From Curtobacterium sp. ER1/6 (GTDB lineage Bacteria > Actinomycetota > Actinomycetes > Actinomycetales > Microbacteriaceae), in assembly GCF_001742745.1 (NCBI RefSeq), contig NZ_MJAK01000009.1:1-64000 (forward strand): a stretch of 64,000 nt of DNA, in the 5' to 3' direction. Position 1 is the stretch's first letter, and every line of letters begins with the position of its first letter. Below the pieces are notes generated by a model that was not told the DNA's origin, made no database searches, and saw only the letters and a list, made by a program, of their open reading frames with translations. Shown here piece after piece: positions 7,694-17,132 of the stretch. The translations under genes and the position numbers were made by a program.

Positions 7694-8724
7694 AGCTCGG
7701 ACTGTACGACGCGATCCTCCACGACCGACCGCTCGCAGACGCCCTCGCCGTGGTCGCGGCGAACGGCCTCACCGGCATCGAGCTGAACACCGGCGGGTTC
7801 CTGCCGCCCGTGCACGTGCCCGACGTCGACGCGATCCTCGAGGACGACGAGGCCCGCGACGCGTTCGTCGCGCAGTTCGCGGGGACCGGCGTCTCGATCG
7901 CCGGGCTCAACTGCAACGGCAACCCGCTGCACCCGGACCCCGCGATCGGGCCGGCGCACGCCGAGGACGTCCGGCGCAGCATCCGCCTCGCCGCACGCCT
8001 CGGCCAGACCCGGGTCGTCACCATGTCGGGCCTGCCCGCCGGTGAGCCGGGCGGCACGCGCCCGAACTGGATCGTGAACGCGTGGAACTCCGCGGCCCTC
8101 GACGTCCTCGAGCACCAGTGGGACGTGGCCGTGCCGTTCTGGCAGGAGATCGACGCGCTCGCCCGGGAGCACGGGGTGCGGGTCGCGCTCGAGCTGCACC
8201 CGCAGAACCTCGTGTTCAACGTCGCGACGATCCGCGAGCTCGTCGACCGCGGTGGCCTGACCAACATCGGCGTGGAACTCGACGCGTCCCACCTCTTCTG
8301 GCAGCAGATGGACCCGGTCGCGGTGGTCCGCGAGCTCGGGCCGCTGGTCGTCCACGCCGCGGCGAAGGACGTGCGGGTGAACCCGTCGGTGGCGCTCAAC
8401 GGCGTGCTCGACAACTCCTTCCGCCGGCTCTCGCCGGACGAGCCGCGCACGAACCTCGGCGGCGACGAGTGGGCGAACGCGTGGCCGTCACCGTCGTCGT
8501 GGGACTTCGTCGCGCTCGGCAAGGGGCACCCGACCGAGTACTGGACAGCGTTCCTGCAGGCACTCCACGACGTCGACCCGGAGATGCTCGTCAACATCGA
8601 GCACGAGGACACCGAGCTCGGGCGCGAGGAGGGCGTCGCCGTCGCCGCGGCGGTGCTGCTCGCCGCCGAGGCGGCGCGTGTCGCGGCGGACGGTGCGACC
8701 CCGGTCGGCGACCCCGCGTCCTGA
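7690..8724 (+). CDS. Sugar phosphate isomerase/epimerase (AP endonuclease 2-type TIM barrel)
   Basis: The 344-residue product begins MKLGLYDAILHDRPLADAL and shows the xylose isomerase-like barrel pattern: GLTGIELNTGG, a metal-ligand Glu in VALELHPQNLVFN, VELDASHLFWQQMDP, HAAAKDV and VNIEHEDTE. These carry the usual E, D, H and E metal ligands. It overlaps the preceding dehydrogenase by 4 nt, a common pairing in catabolism of inositol or unusual sugars. The exact substrate cannot be read from sequence. Confidence 0.8.
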   Translation: MKLGLYDAILHDRPLADALAVVAANGLTGIELNTGGFLPPVHVPDVDAILEDDEARDAFVAQFAGTGVSIAGLNCNGNPLHPDPAIGPAHAEDVRRSIRLAARLGQTRVVTMSGLPAGEPGGTRPNWIVNAWNSAALDVLEHQWDVAVPFWQEIDALAREHGVRVALELHPQNLVFNVATIRELVDRGGLTNIGVELDASHLFWQQMDPVAVVRELGPLVVHAAAKDVRVNPSVALNGVLDNSFRRLSPDEPRTNLGGDEWANAWPSPSSWDFVALGKGHPTEYWTAFLQALHDVDPEMLVNIEHEDTELGREEGVAVAAAVLLAAEAARVAADGATPVGDPAS

Positions 8725-8736
8725 CGTGACGGTCCC

Positions 8737-8780
8737 CGGACGGGAGGCGCGGTGCGGGCCCGCACCGCGCCTCCCGTCCG
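8737..8780. terminator. Perfect 44-bp palindrome (GGACGGGAGGC family) after the sugar operon
   Basis: Both 22-nt halves are fully complementary, the left arm reading CGGACGGGAGGCGCGGTGCG and on. It starts 13 nt after the isomerase stop. The same arm sequence recurs at six other places in the window. Confidence 0.85.
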
Positions 8781-8913
8781 TCGTCGGGGCGCGACCGCGG
8801 CGCGTGGCGAGGCCCGCAGTGTGCCTTCCGGATGACGGGTGACGCATCCTCCGGTCCCTGTCACCGCGCCGTTGTAGCATGCACGACACCTGTCCCGAGA
8901 CGAGGAGGCCTGC

Positions 8914-9906
8914 GTGCAGGACCCCACCGACCAGCCCTTCCCGATCGAGCGCGTCCGAGCGGTCGGCGACGACGTCGTGGCGGCGGTCTCCACCGTGGTG
9001 GACGGCAAGGTCGACGCGATCCGCACCGCCTTCACGGTCATGCTCGCCGAGGGGCACCTGCTCGTCGAGGACGTGCCCGGCGTCGGCAAGACCGTGCTCG
9101 CGAAGGCGCTCGGTGCCTCGGTCGGCGGCTCGGTCAACCGCATCCAGTTCACGTCCGACATGCTGCCGTCCGACGTGACCGGCGTGAACATCTACGACCA
9201 GTCCTCCGGAACCTTCCGGTTCTCGCCCGGACCGGTGTTCGCCAACGTCGTCATCGGCGACGAGATCAACCGCACCAGCCCGAAGACCCAGTCGGCCCTG
9301 CTCGAGGCGATGGCCGAGTCGCAGGTCACCGTCGACGGCGTGACCCGGCCGCTCGAGGCGCCGTTCATGATCGTGGCGACGCAGAACCCGATCGACATGG
9401 AGGGCACCTACCCGCTGCCCGAGGCGCAGCGCGACCGCTTCATGGCGCGCATCACGATGGGCTACCCGAGCGCCGACGCCGAGCGCCAGATGCTCGCCGA
9501 CCGCGGTGTCCGCGACCCGCTGTCGGCGCTGCGGCCGATCGTCGACGTGCAGACCCTGCGCGCGATCGTGCAGACCGTCCGGGGCGTGCACGTCGCACCC
9601 GACGTCGAGGCGTACATCGTCGCGATCGTCCGCGCCACCCGCTCCCACCCCGACCTGACGCTCGGTGCGAGCCCGCGTGCGACGCTGCACCTCGCGCAGG
9701 CCGCCCGCGCGCACGCCGCACTGCTCGGCCGCCCGTTCGTCACCCCCGACGACGTCGCCCGCCTCGCGCCGGTGATCCTCGCCCACCGCCTCGTCCCGGT
9801 CGCCCGCGGCCTCGGCGGCGGGACGGAGGACACCGCGCGCGACGTGGTGGTCCGGATCGTCTCCGACACCGCCGTGCCGTTCGCCGCGGCTGCCGTCCGG
9901 TCCTGA
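8914..9906 (+). CDS. MoxR-family AAA+ ATPase
   Basis: The 330-residue protein has Walker A VPGVGKT near residue 56, Walker B VVIGDEINR near 111, sensor 1 ATQNP and the arginine-finger region LPEAQRDRFM, all in MoxR order. MoxR ATPases act as chaperones for vWA- or DUF58-protein partners. The GTG start follows GAGGAGG, and a TAGCAT -10 lies at 8875-8880. It overlaps the DUF58 gene, and a transglutaminase gene follows: the standard three-gene MoxR operon of actinobacteria. Confidence 0.9.
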   Translation: MQDPTDQPFPIERVRAVGDDVVAAVSTVVDGKVDAIRTAFTVMLAEGHLLVEDVPGVGKTVLAKALGASVGGSVNRIQFTSDMLPSDVTGVNIYDQSSGTFRFSPGPVFANVVIGDEINRTSPKTQSALLEAMAESQVTVDGVTRPLEAPFMIVATQNPIDMEGTYPLPEAQRDRFMARITMGYPSADAERQMLADRGVRDPLSALRPIVDVQTLRAIVQTVRGVHVAPDVEAYIVAIVRATRSHPDLTLGASPRATLHLAQAARAHAALLGRPFVTPDDVARLAPVILAHRLVPVARGLGGGTEDTARDVVVRIVSDTAVPFAAAAVRS

Positions 9907-11237
9907 TGTCCGACGGCGGAGGGCCCTCGACGCTCGCGCTGCGGACCGGCGCGGTGCGGTCGTGGGCGGTCCGGTACGGCCGACGCGCCGCCGGGCTGCT
10001 GCGGCGGACCCCCTTCCCGCGACCGACCGCCCGCGGCTGGACCGTGCTCGGCTCGGGGATCGCGCTGGTGGGCGGTGGGCTCGTCGCCACGACCAGCATC
10101 GCCGTCTCCGCCGGGCTGCTCCTGCTCGTCCTCCTGCTGCTCGGCGTCGTCATGGCGCTCGTGGTGGCCGCCCCGCTCCGTGCCACCCGGACGACCGCGC
10201 GCGCCGTCGTGCAGGTCGGTGAGGTGTACCGCGAACGGATCACGCTGCGCGGCACCTCGTTGCCGATCGGGCCGCGGACGACGCTGCTCGTCCGCGAACG
10301 GCTCGAGGACGCCTTCGCGAGCGTGTCCGACGCCGAGACGTACGCGCTCGTCGGACCCCACGAGCCCCCGGCGGTCCTCGACGTCGAGGCGCTCGCGATG
10401 CACCGTGGCCGGACCCTCGTCGGTCCGGTGACGATCCGCGTCGAGGACCCCTTCGGCCTGCTGCGCATCGACCGTCCCGTCGTCCCCGCGGAGGAGGTCG
10501 TCGTCGTCCCGGCGTCCACGACCCTCACCGCCATCGACACGGGGGCGCTCGCCGGCGCCGTGTCCGCGGACGAGGGCCGCGTCGGGCAGGGCGGCTCCGC
10601 CGACGACAGCGAGCTCCGTCCGTACCGGCAGGGCGACCCGATCCGCCGCGTGCACTGGGCCCAGAGCGCCCGACGCGGCGAACTCCACGTCCGGCAGACC
10701 ACGCAGGCACAGCCTCCGGAGGCCGTCATCGCGATCGACGTCCGGCGGGAGTCGTACCAGGCGCTCGGGCGCGACGACCTCGCCGAGCTGTCCGACCTCG
10801 GTGGCGACGCCGCGTTCGAGCACGCCGTCGTCGTGGCGGCGAGCGTGGCACGGGCGCTGAGCGCGCGGACCTCGCGCGTGGTGCTCGTCAGCGACGACGC
10901 GACGGGCGCCTCCCGGCACACCGGCGACGCCGGCAGCCTGACCGACGTGCTCGTCGGACTCGCCGACGTCCGCGTGCGCTCCGACGCCCGACCCGTGACC
11001 GAGGTCCTGCCCGAGGTGCGGGGACGCGACGTGCACGGCATGACCGCCGTCGTCACCGGCCGCTGCACCGTCGAGCAGGCCGCCGAGCTCGTCACCGCGA
11101 CGAGCGGGTCGAGCCGCGGCATCCTCGCGACCGTCGTGCCGCCGGACCCGGTGGTGCGCGGCATCCTCGACCGGGCCGGCTGGCGCACGCTCGTGGTGCC
11201 GGTCGCCGGGGCGCAGAACCCGGGGAGCACGCGGTGA
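9906..11237 (+). CDS. DUF58 domain membrane protein
   Basis: The 443-residue product has two adjacent membrane helices near residues 45-90 (SGIALVGGGLVATTSIAV and LLLLVLLLLGVVMALVV) and a large soluble part. The DUF58 signature SELRPYRQGDPIRRVHWAQSARRGELHVRQ lies near residue 235-265, in shorter form in this description as RPYRQGD...VHW. ATG 9906 overlaps the MoxR stop. It is likely the substrate or partner of the MoxR ATPase at the membrane. Confidence 0.85.
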   Translation: MSDGGGPSTLALRTGAVRSWAVRYGRRAAGLLRRTPFPRPTARGWTVLGSGIALVGGGLVATTSIAVSAGLLLLVLLLLGVVMALVVAAPLRATRTTARAVVQVGEVYRERITLRGTSLPIGPRTTLLVRERLEDAFASVSDAETYALVGPHEPPAVLDVEALAMHRGRTLVGPVTIRVEDPFGLLRIDRPVVPAEEVVVVPASTTLTAIDTGALAGAVSADEGRVGQGGSADDSELRPYRQGDPIRRVHWAQSARRGELHVRQTTQAQPPEAVIAIDVRRESYQALGRDDLAELSDLGGDAAFEHAVVVAASVARALSARTSRVVLVSDDATGASRHTGDAGSLTDVLVGLADVRVRSDARPVTEVLPEVRGRDVHGMTAVVTGRCTVEQAAELVTATSGSSRGILATVVPPDPVVRGILDRAGWRTLVVPVAGAQNPGSTR

Positions 11238-13582
11238 GCGCCTCGACGACCGAGCGGGTCCGTGCCGGCTCCCGCCCGCCGGCGGACGACCGCCCCACCG
11301 AGCGGTCGGACGTCCCGAGCCCCTGGGTCGTGGCCCTCGCGCCACTGCCCGTGCTCATCGCCGCCCTGTCCATGCGGCCGCTCGTGCAGGGCACCCTCTG
11401 GTGGGTCTCCGGCGTGGTCTTCACCGCCGTGCTCGTCGGGGTCGTGCTCGCCGTCCGCCGGCGGGCGCCCGGCGTGCGGTTCATCGCCCTCGTCACGACC
11501 CTCGTGCTCGGGTCCTGCGTCGCGGCGGTCGTGAACGACGTGCACCCGCTCGGCTGGCTCGACCGCGGGGGCGCGCTCGGCGAGGCACTCGCGGCGATCC
11601 GGCTCAACCCGGCACCGCTGCTCCAGACCGACGCCGTCCGGCTCGTCGTCACCGTCGCGATCGGCTGGGTGGCCGGGGTGTCGCTCTTCCTCGCCGCCGT
11701 GGCGCCGACCGTGGCACTGGCCGCGGTGCCCGCCCTGGTGGTGCTCATCGTGCCCGGTGTCGTCACCGGTCAGCCGGCCCCGGCCGTCCTCGTGGTCCTG
11801 GTCGGGGCCGCGTTCCTCGGGCTCCTCTGGCTGTCGGTGCGACCGGTCCAACGGGCGTTCCCCGCGACGGTGGTCGGCGCGGTCGGGCTCGTCGTCGCCG
11901 TCGGGCTGCCCGCCCTCGTGCCGCTCAACGCGAGCTGGCTGTCGGGGGTCACCGGGTCGCTGCAGTCGCCGATCCAGCCCGGCCGTCCCGGCACCCTGCT
12001 CGAGCTCGGGCGGGACCTGCGACAGCCGAACGAGCTCGAGGTGCTGCGGTACCGCACCGCCGACGGGCAGCCGGAGTACCTCAAGCTCGCCGACCTCGAC
12101 GAGTTCGGCACCGGCGACTGGGTGCCGACCGTGACGGACGCGAGCACGTCGGACACCGCCGACCAGCAGCAGTGGGCCGTCGGGGTGAACCCACGCCTGG
12201 CGAGCCGGGGCGACCTGACCGTCCGGGTCACCGGCCTGTCGAGCAACTACCTGCCGGTGCCCGCGGGTGCCGTGTCCGTCGAGTCGCAGTCCACGAACCT
12301 GGACCTGGCCCGGTGGCGGTGGATGGGGGACTCGAACACGATCCGGTCGACCGGCCCCACGACCCAGCGCGGCTCCACCTACGAGGTCTTCGGCGCGTCG
12401 ACGTCCTCCGGTGAGTACCTCGACGCGATCGCCGCGTCCGGCATCCTCGGACGCGCGGGCAGCCGCGGGTTCTCGCAGCCGAGTGCGGCGCAGCTCCGGA
12501 CCGACCTGTCCCTGCCGCAGGACCTGCCGCGGGACATCAGGACGACCGCCGAGCGGGTGGCGGGGAGTGCGCAGGGCGACTACGGCAAGGCGCGGGCACT
12601 CGAGCAGTGGTTCCGGAGCGACCTCTTCACCTACTCGGAGACCGCCCCGGTGGAGCAGGGCTACGACGGCGACAGCATGGACGTCATCGACACGTTCCTG
12701 CGCGTCCGCGAGGGCTACTGCGTGCACTTCGCCTCGTCGATGGCGGTCATGGCGCGCTCGCTCGGCATCCCCTCGCGCATCGCCGTCGGCTACCGGGCGA
12801 GCAGCGAGCAGACCGAGGACGGCGAGTACACGGTGTCGAACCGGCAGCTGCACTCGTGGCCGGAGCTGTACATCCGCGGCGCGGGGTGGGTGTCCTTCGA
12901 GCCGACGCCGAACTCCGACGCAGCAGCGCAGGCCGGTACCGAGTCCTCGGCGACCCCGGCACCCGCGCCCTCCGAGACCCCGCTCCCCGCTCCCGGCGAG
13001 ACCGAGACCGACCAGGCGACGGCCACCCCGACGCCCTCGGGATCCGCCGCCCCCGGTGCGGCGGCCGCGTCCGACCGTCCGGGCGCCGGGCCTGCGGGCG
13101 TCCTCGTCGGGCTCGTGCTCCTGCTCGCGGTGCTCGTCGCACCGGGGCTGGTCCGAGCCATGCGTCGCCGGCAGCGGCTGGCGGCGATCCGGGCGGGCCG
13201 GTCGCCGGCCGTGCAGGCCTGGCGGGAGGTCCTCGACGACGTCGCCGACCACGGCGACGCCCCGGGCGTCGCGCCACCGGACGACCCGGCCGCCGCGGCC
13301 AGGACGGCCCGCGCGGTGCTCGGCCGGCTGTCGGGAACGCTGCCGCCGGCGGTGCTGCCGCACCTGCGTACGGTGGTCGACGCCGTCGACGTCGAACGCT
13401 TCGCACCGGACGGCGCGGCAGCGGTGGACGGGACCGCGCTCCGACGAGCCGTCCTGGAGGCGCGGGTCGCCCTCGACGCGTCCGTCCCCCGGGCGCGCGT
13501 GGTGCGGTCGCGGCTGTTCCCGCCGAGCCTGCTGCCCTCGTCCGCGTGGTCGCACGAGGGCCGGCGGCGGCGGGCGGCGTAG
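11234..13582 (+). CDS. Membrane-anchored transglutaminase-like protein
   Basis: The 782-residue protein has several N-terminal membrane helices (about residues 30-225), then an extracellular transglutaminase-like fold. The catalytic Cys is in EGYCVHFASSMAVMAR near residue 495, the His in RQLHSWPELY near 538, and the WVSFEPTP segment follows. A Pro/Thr/Ala-rich linker (about 565-615), one more membrane helix and a cytoplasmic tail end it. GTG 11234 overlaps the DUF58 stop (GTGA). These TgpA-like proteins are thought to act in the cell envelope together with DUF58 and MoxR. Confidence 0.85.
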   Translation: MSASTTERVRAGSRPPADDRPTERSDVPSPWVVALAPLPVLIAALSMRPLVQGTLWWVSGVVFTAVLVGVVLAVRRRAPGVRFIALVTTLVLGSCVAAVVNDVHPLGWLDRGGALGEALAAIRLNPAPLLQTDAVRLVVTVAIGWVAGVSLFLAAVAPTVALAAVPALVVLIVPGVVTGQPAPAVLVVLVGAAFLGLLWLSVRPVQRAFPATVVGAVGLVVAVGLPALVPLNASWLSGVTGSLQSPIQPGRPGTLLELGRDLRQPNELEVLRYRTADGQPEYLKLADLDEFGTGDWVPTVTDASTSDTADQQQWAVGVNPRLASRGDLTVRVTGLSSNYLPVPAGAVSVESQSTNLDLARWRWMGDSNTIRSTGPTTQRGSTYEVFGASTSSGEYLDAIAASGILGRAGSRGFSQPSAAQLRTDLSLPQDLPRDIRTTAERVAGSAQGDYGKARALEQWFRSDLFTYSETAPVEQGYDGDSMDVIDTFLRVREGYCVHFASSMAVMARSLGIPSRIAVGYRASSEQTEDGEYTVSNRQLHSWPELYIRGAGWVSFEPTPNSDAAAQAGTESSATPAPAPSETPLPAPGETETDQATATPTPSGSAAPGAAAASDRPGAGPAGVLVGLVLLLAVLVAPGLVRAMRRRQRLAAIRAGRSPAVQAWREVLDDVADHGDAPGVAPPDDPAAAARTARAVLGRLSGTLPPAVLPHLRTVVDAVDVERFAPDGAAAVDGTALRRAVLEARVALDASVPRARVVRSRLFPPSLLPSSAWSHEGRRRRAA

Positions 13583-13617
13583 CCGCGCTGGGCGCGCCCG
13601 CGGCGCGTGGTGCCTGC

Positions 13618-13677
13618 GCACAACGTGGGGCGCCTCGCGCGACGAGATCGCGTGGCGTGACGTGCCTCCCGTTGTGC
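13618..13677. terminator. Long imperfect stem between convergent genes
   Basis: GCACAACG at 13618-13625 pairs with CGTTGTGC at 13670-13677; inside it GGGGCGC and GCCTCCC give further imperfect pairing. It lies between the transglutaminase and TetR genes, which converge, and may serve both. Confidence 0.5.
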
Positions 13678-13726
13678 GGCGGCGCCGCGGGCCACGGCCC
13701 GCGGGCGCGCCCCGCGCCCGCGCGCG

Positions 13727-14335
13727 TCAGCGCCGCGGGCGCACCACCGCGTCGACGATGCCGGCGATGACGTCGCCCGGGTGGACGCCGGGCAGCGCGG
13801 GGGCGTCGAACACGATGCCGACGTTCGCGCCGACGAGCAGGATCGCGAAGTCCTCCAGGGGCATCGCGGGCGCGACCTCCGGGTGCGCCCCGAACCAGAG
13901 CCGCACGAGGTCGAGCACGCCGTCCTGCAGCTCGCGGCGCTGCCGGACGAACTCGGGCATCGCCTCCGGCGTGCGGGTCGCGTAGGCGCGGAACTCGCAG
14001 AGCAGCGCGAACTGCCGGGCCTGGTCGTGCCCGCCGAACGCGGCACGGACGACGTCGGCGATGTCGGTGGCCGCGATGTCGACCCGCACCACCTCCTGCA
14101 GCGACGCGAGCACCATGTTCGTCGAGCGCTGCATGACCTGGGCGACGAGGTCCTGCTTCGACGAGAAGTTCGAGTAGACGGCGCCCTTGCTGAACCCGGC
14201 GCGGGCGGCGACGTCGTCGAGCCGGGCGCCGTGCACACCGGACTCGGCGAACACGTCGGCGCCGGCGGCGAGCAGGCGCTCCCGGACCTCGGCGCGCGGG
14301 GTCCTGGCGGTGGGGGAGGTGGCGTCGTCGTCCAT
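13727..14335 (-). CDS. TetR-family transcriptional regulator
   Basis: The 202-residue product carries a TetR helix-turn-helix near residues 20-65: RERLLAAGADVFAESGVHGARLDDVAARAGFSKGAVYSNFSSKQDL, given here as three joined parts. The ligand domain (VRQRRELQDGVLDLVRLWFG and on) is variable. Start ATG 14335 leaves a normal N-terminal arm; an upstream open frame up to 14605 is most likely untranslated. The spacer to the next gene (14336-14621) holds no gene that I can support. The target is not evident. Confidence 0.8.
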   Translation of the reverse strand: MDDDATSPTARTPRAEVRERLLAAGADVFAESGVHGARLDDVAARAGFSKGAVYSNFSSKQDLVAQVMQRSTNMVLASLQEVVRVDIAATDIADVVRAAFGGHDQARQFALLCEFRAYATRTPEAMPEFVRQRRELQDGVLDLVRLWFGAHPEVAPAMPLEDFAILLVGANVGIVFDAPALPGVHPGDVIAGIVDAVVRPRR

Positions 14336-14621
14336 GTGGTCCTGATCCCTGATCGTCGCGGTGGTGTGCCGTGCTGTCGATCTCCGCACGTGGGTGACCG
14401 TGCGGGGTGCGGGCGCCCCGGGCTGCGGTGCGACCGTCGGGGACCTGCCGCGCCGCGCGCTGCGCACACGCGCGGCACCAGCGAAGCCCCCGGCCACGTC
14501 GGTGGCCCGACCGGCACGTTCGGGTCGTGTCGGTGTGGTCGTCGACGTGGTCACCGGGTGGATACCCGGCGGTAGCGATGGTAGCGCGTGGGGACTCCCG
14601 AGCACAGTCCCGGAGGCAGGC

Positions 14622-15401
14622 TCAGGCGTCGTCGGACGGCTCGCGGTCGCGGTCGCTCCGCACGCTGCCCCGTCCGGTGCGCCGGCCGGGTCGACGGAGC
14701 AGCCGGATCGCGTCCGGCCGGAGACGTCGCCCGCGCTGCAGCAGGGACCCGAGGGTCGACTTCGGCTGCCACTCGCGACCGTTCGGCAGCCCCCAGCCCC
14801 GCTTGACGGCGCCGTACCGCAGCCCGAGCGAGAGCACGATGGCGGCGACGATGCCGATCGTGGGGGAGCCGAGGTGCGAGGCGACGACCATCACGGCCGA
14901 CGCGGCGACCGCGACCGTGGCGTAGAGAGCGTTCCCACCGAACACCGCGGGGACGCGCCGCAGCAGCAGGTCGCGCATGGCCCCGCCGCCGACCGCGGTG
15001 ACCGTGCCCATGATGATCGCGGCCGGCCACTCGAGGCCCGCGTCGAAGGTCCGCTGCACGCCGACCACCGACCAGAAGCCGATGACCGCCGCGTCGAGCA
15101 CGGTGAACAGGCGGTCCCACGTCACCTCGGAGAACGACACGAAGAAGGCGACGAGCGACCCGGCGATCGCGACGGGCAGGTAGAGAGGGTCGACGAGCGC
15201 GACGGGCGGGCCGTTCTGCAGCAGGGTGTCGCGGAGGATGCCGCCGCCGAGTCCGGAGACGAAGCCGACGACGAGGAACCCGAACAGGTCGAACTCCATG
15301 GTGCGGGCGAGCGAACCGCCGAGCAGGGCCGAGGCGAAGACGCCGGCGAGGTCGAGCACGTTCGTGACCGACGCCAGGCCCTCGGGGGTCAGCAGGTTCA
15401 T
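14622..15401 (-). CDS. TRIC channel / UPF0126 family membrane protein
   Basis: The 259-residue protein has the duplicated three-helix plan of UPF0126/TRIC cation channels: FLVVGFVSGLGGGILRDTLL near residue 40-60 and IMGTVTAVGGGAMRDLLLRR near 130-150 are the two copies of the GGGxxRD motif. A charged, Arg-rich tail of about 50 residues follows the last helix. The start ATG at 15401 lies 48 nt from the iron box of efeU in the divergent direction. Confidence 0.85.
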   Translation of the reverse strand: MNLLTPEGLASVTNVLDLAGVFASALLGGSLARTMEFDLFGFLVVGFVSGLGGGILRDTLLQNGPPVALVDPLYLPVAIAGSLVAFFVSFSEVTWDRLFTVLDAAVIGFWSVVGVQRTFDAGLEWPAAIIMGTVTAVGGGAMRDLLLRRVPAVFGGNALYATVAVAASAVMVVASHLGSPTIGIVAAIVLSLGLRYGAVKRGWGLPNGREWQPKSTLGSLLQRGRRLRPDAIRLLRRPGRRTGRGSVRSDRDREPSDDA

Positions 15402-15448
15402 GAGAACAATCAAACCCCACGTCGCGGAGGTGGCGGTGCGACGGCTGG

Positions 15449-15467
15449 TTAGGTTAGCCTCACCTTC
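15449..15467 (+). promoter_or_regulatory. DtxR/IdeR iron box in front of efeU
   Basis: TTAGGTTAGCCTCACCTTC matches the 19-bp DtxR/IdeR consensus TTAGGTTAGSCTAACCTAA at about 16 positions. It ends 3 nt before the efeU ATG. TAGGTT inside it (15450-15455) fits a TANNNT -10 hexamer, so the repressor would cover the promoter itself and the message would have a very short leader. Confidence 0.85.
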
Positions 15468-15470
15468 GCC

Positions 15471-17132
15471 ATGATCGCCACCCTCGTCATCGGTCTCCGC
15501 GAAGGCCTCGAAGCGACGCTCATCGTCGGCATCATCGCCGCGTTCCTCCGTCGCAACCGCGCTCCGCTGACCCCGATGTGGACCGGCGTCGGTGTCGCGG
15601 TCGCCCTGAGCATCGCCGTCGGCTTCGGCCTGCAGCTCGTCGAGCAGGCCCTGCCGCAGGCCGAGCAGGAGGGCATGGAGACCGTCATCGGCGCCGTCGC
15701 GGTCGTCTTCGTGACCGGGATGGTCGTCTGGATGCGGACCCACGCGCGGACCCTCTCGCGGGACCTGCAGGCGAGCGCGTCAGCAGCCCTGGGCCGCGGC
15801 ACCGCCTGGGCCCTCGCCGGCATGGCGTTCCTCGCGGTCCTCAAGGAGGGCTTCGAGACCGCGGTGTTCCTGCTCGCGACCTTCCAGGCGTCGACGGACA
15901 CCGGGACCGCGGCCCTCGGCGCCGTGATCGGCATCGCCGTGGCGGTGCTCATCGGGTACGGCATCTACACCGGCGGCGTGCGGCTCGACCTCGGCCGGTT
16001 CTTCACCGTCACGGGCGTCTTCCTCGTGTTCGTCGCGGGCGGCCTCGTCCTCACCGCGCTCCGCCACGCGCACGAGGCCGGGCGGCTCGTCATCGGCCAG
16101 CAGCGGACGGTCGACCTCGGCTGGCTCGCCCCGAACGGCTCGGTCCGCGGCGCGCTCGTCACCGGCGTGCTCGGCATCCCCGCCGACCCGCGCGTCGTCG
16201 AGGTGCTCGGCTGGGTCCTCTACGTCGTCCCGGTCCTCGCCGTCGCGCTCTGGCCGCGCGCATGGCGGCCGTCGCCGCGGCGCGTCCCGCGGGTGCGCGC
16301 CGTCCTCGCCGCAGCCTTCGCCGCGACGGCCGTCGTGCTCGCGGTCGCCGTGCCCTCCGGCGGCGGCACGGAGCTGCCCCGCACGGTCGCCGTCACCGGC
16401 GACGCGCGCGCCGTCACGGCGTCGGTCGACGGGGACGCCGCGGTCCTCCGGGTGGCGGGCCGCGGCCGGGAGGAGGGGCCCACTCGGTCCGGTACCGGCG
16501 CGTCGCGGAGCTTGCGGAGCGACGGGACGGCCGAGACCGAGGGGAGGATCACCCTGCCCGCGTCGGCCCACCGCCGCGTCGCCCGCGCGGGCACCAGCGC
16601 CGACCAGTGGCAGGTCACCGAGGACGTCCCGTCCGCCGACCGGCCGGCCTCGCTGACGCTCGACCAGCTCATCGGGCTGTTCGGCCGGGTCCCGGTCGGC
16701 GTCTCCCCGTCGACGAACCCCGGCCCGTTCGCCGCCGACTGGACCGTCCGCGACACCGTGACCCTCACGACCGTGCAGGGCGGCGTCCTGGAGGCGACCG
16801 GCTCGGAACGCGACGTCCTCACGCTGCGCGGTGGGGGCCTCCCGGCCGCCCGGACGACCACGCTGGACCGCGACGTCTGGACCGTCCCGCCCGCCGACGC
16901 GGACCGTGCGGCGGCGGACCTCGCCGCCGCGCAGACGCGTGCCGCCGAGCTGCGCCTCTGGAACGCCTGGCTGCCGCTCGCGCTGCTCGTCGCGGCGGCC
17001 GCCCAGGCCGCGCTCGCGCTCCGTGACCGGCGCCGCGTCCGGACCCCCACGACCACCACCCCCGGAACCGACCCGTCGCGCGGCCCGCCCGCCGACGTCC
17101 CTGCGAGGAGCCTCGACCATGCCGTTCGGTAG
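15471..17132 (+). CDS. efeU: EfeU, ferrous/ferric iron permease of the FTR1 family
   Basis: The 553-residue protein begins MIATLVIGLREGLEATLIVG, with the FTR1 iron-binding REGLE motif in helix 1 and a second KEGFE motif near residue 128 in helix 4. Seven helices span about residues 1-270. Beyond them lies an extra domain of about 230 residues, rich in Thr, Ala and Val, before a final helix near 505; this extension is absent from E. coli EfeU and may face outside. It carries iron across the membrane with EfeO and EfeB, whose genes follow with overlaps. The start is fixed by the family N-terminus. No ribosome-binding site is seen; a DtxR box abuts the ATG. Confidence 0.92.
   Translation: MIATLVIGLREGLEATLIVGIIAAFLRRNRAPLTPMWTGVGVAVALSIAVGFGLQLVEQALPQAEQEGMETVIGAVAVVFVTGMVVWMRTHARTLSRDLQASASAALGRGTAWALAGMAFLAVLKEGFETAVFLLATFQASTDTGTAALGAVIGIAVAVLIGYGIYTGGVRLDLGRFFTVTGVFLVFVAGGLVLTALRHAHEAGRLVIGQQRTVDLGWLAPNGSVRGALVTGVLGIPADPRVVEVLGWVLYVVPVLAVALWPRAWRPSPRRVPRVRAVLAAAFAATAVVLAVAVPSGGGTELPRTVAVTGDARAVTASVDGDAAVLRVAGRGREEGPTRSGTGASRSLRSDGTAETEGRITLPASAHRRVARAGTSADQWQVTEDVPSADRPASLTLDQLIGLFGRVPVGVSPSTNPGPFAADWTVRDTVTLTTVQGGVLEATGSERDVLTLRGGGLPAARTTTLDRDVWTVPPADADRAAADLAAAQTRAAELRLWNAWLPLALLVAAAAQAALALRDRRRVRTPTTTTPGTDPSRGPPADVPARSLDHAVR

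Noticed and set aside
9740..13621. A 1293-codon open frame on the minus strand
   Set aside because: It is the shadow of the MoxR/DUF58/transglutaminase genes. High GC keeps opposite frames open; the product is low-complexity Arg/His/Pro/Gly with no family pattern.
15471..15743. Extending the TRIC gene start to 15743 on the minus strand
   Set aside because: That frame crosses the iron box and efeU start; the extra residues are low-complexity and the family N-terminus begins at 15401.
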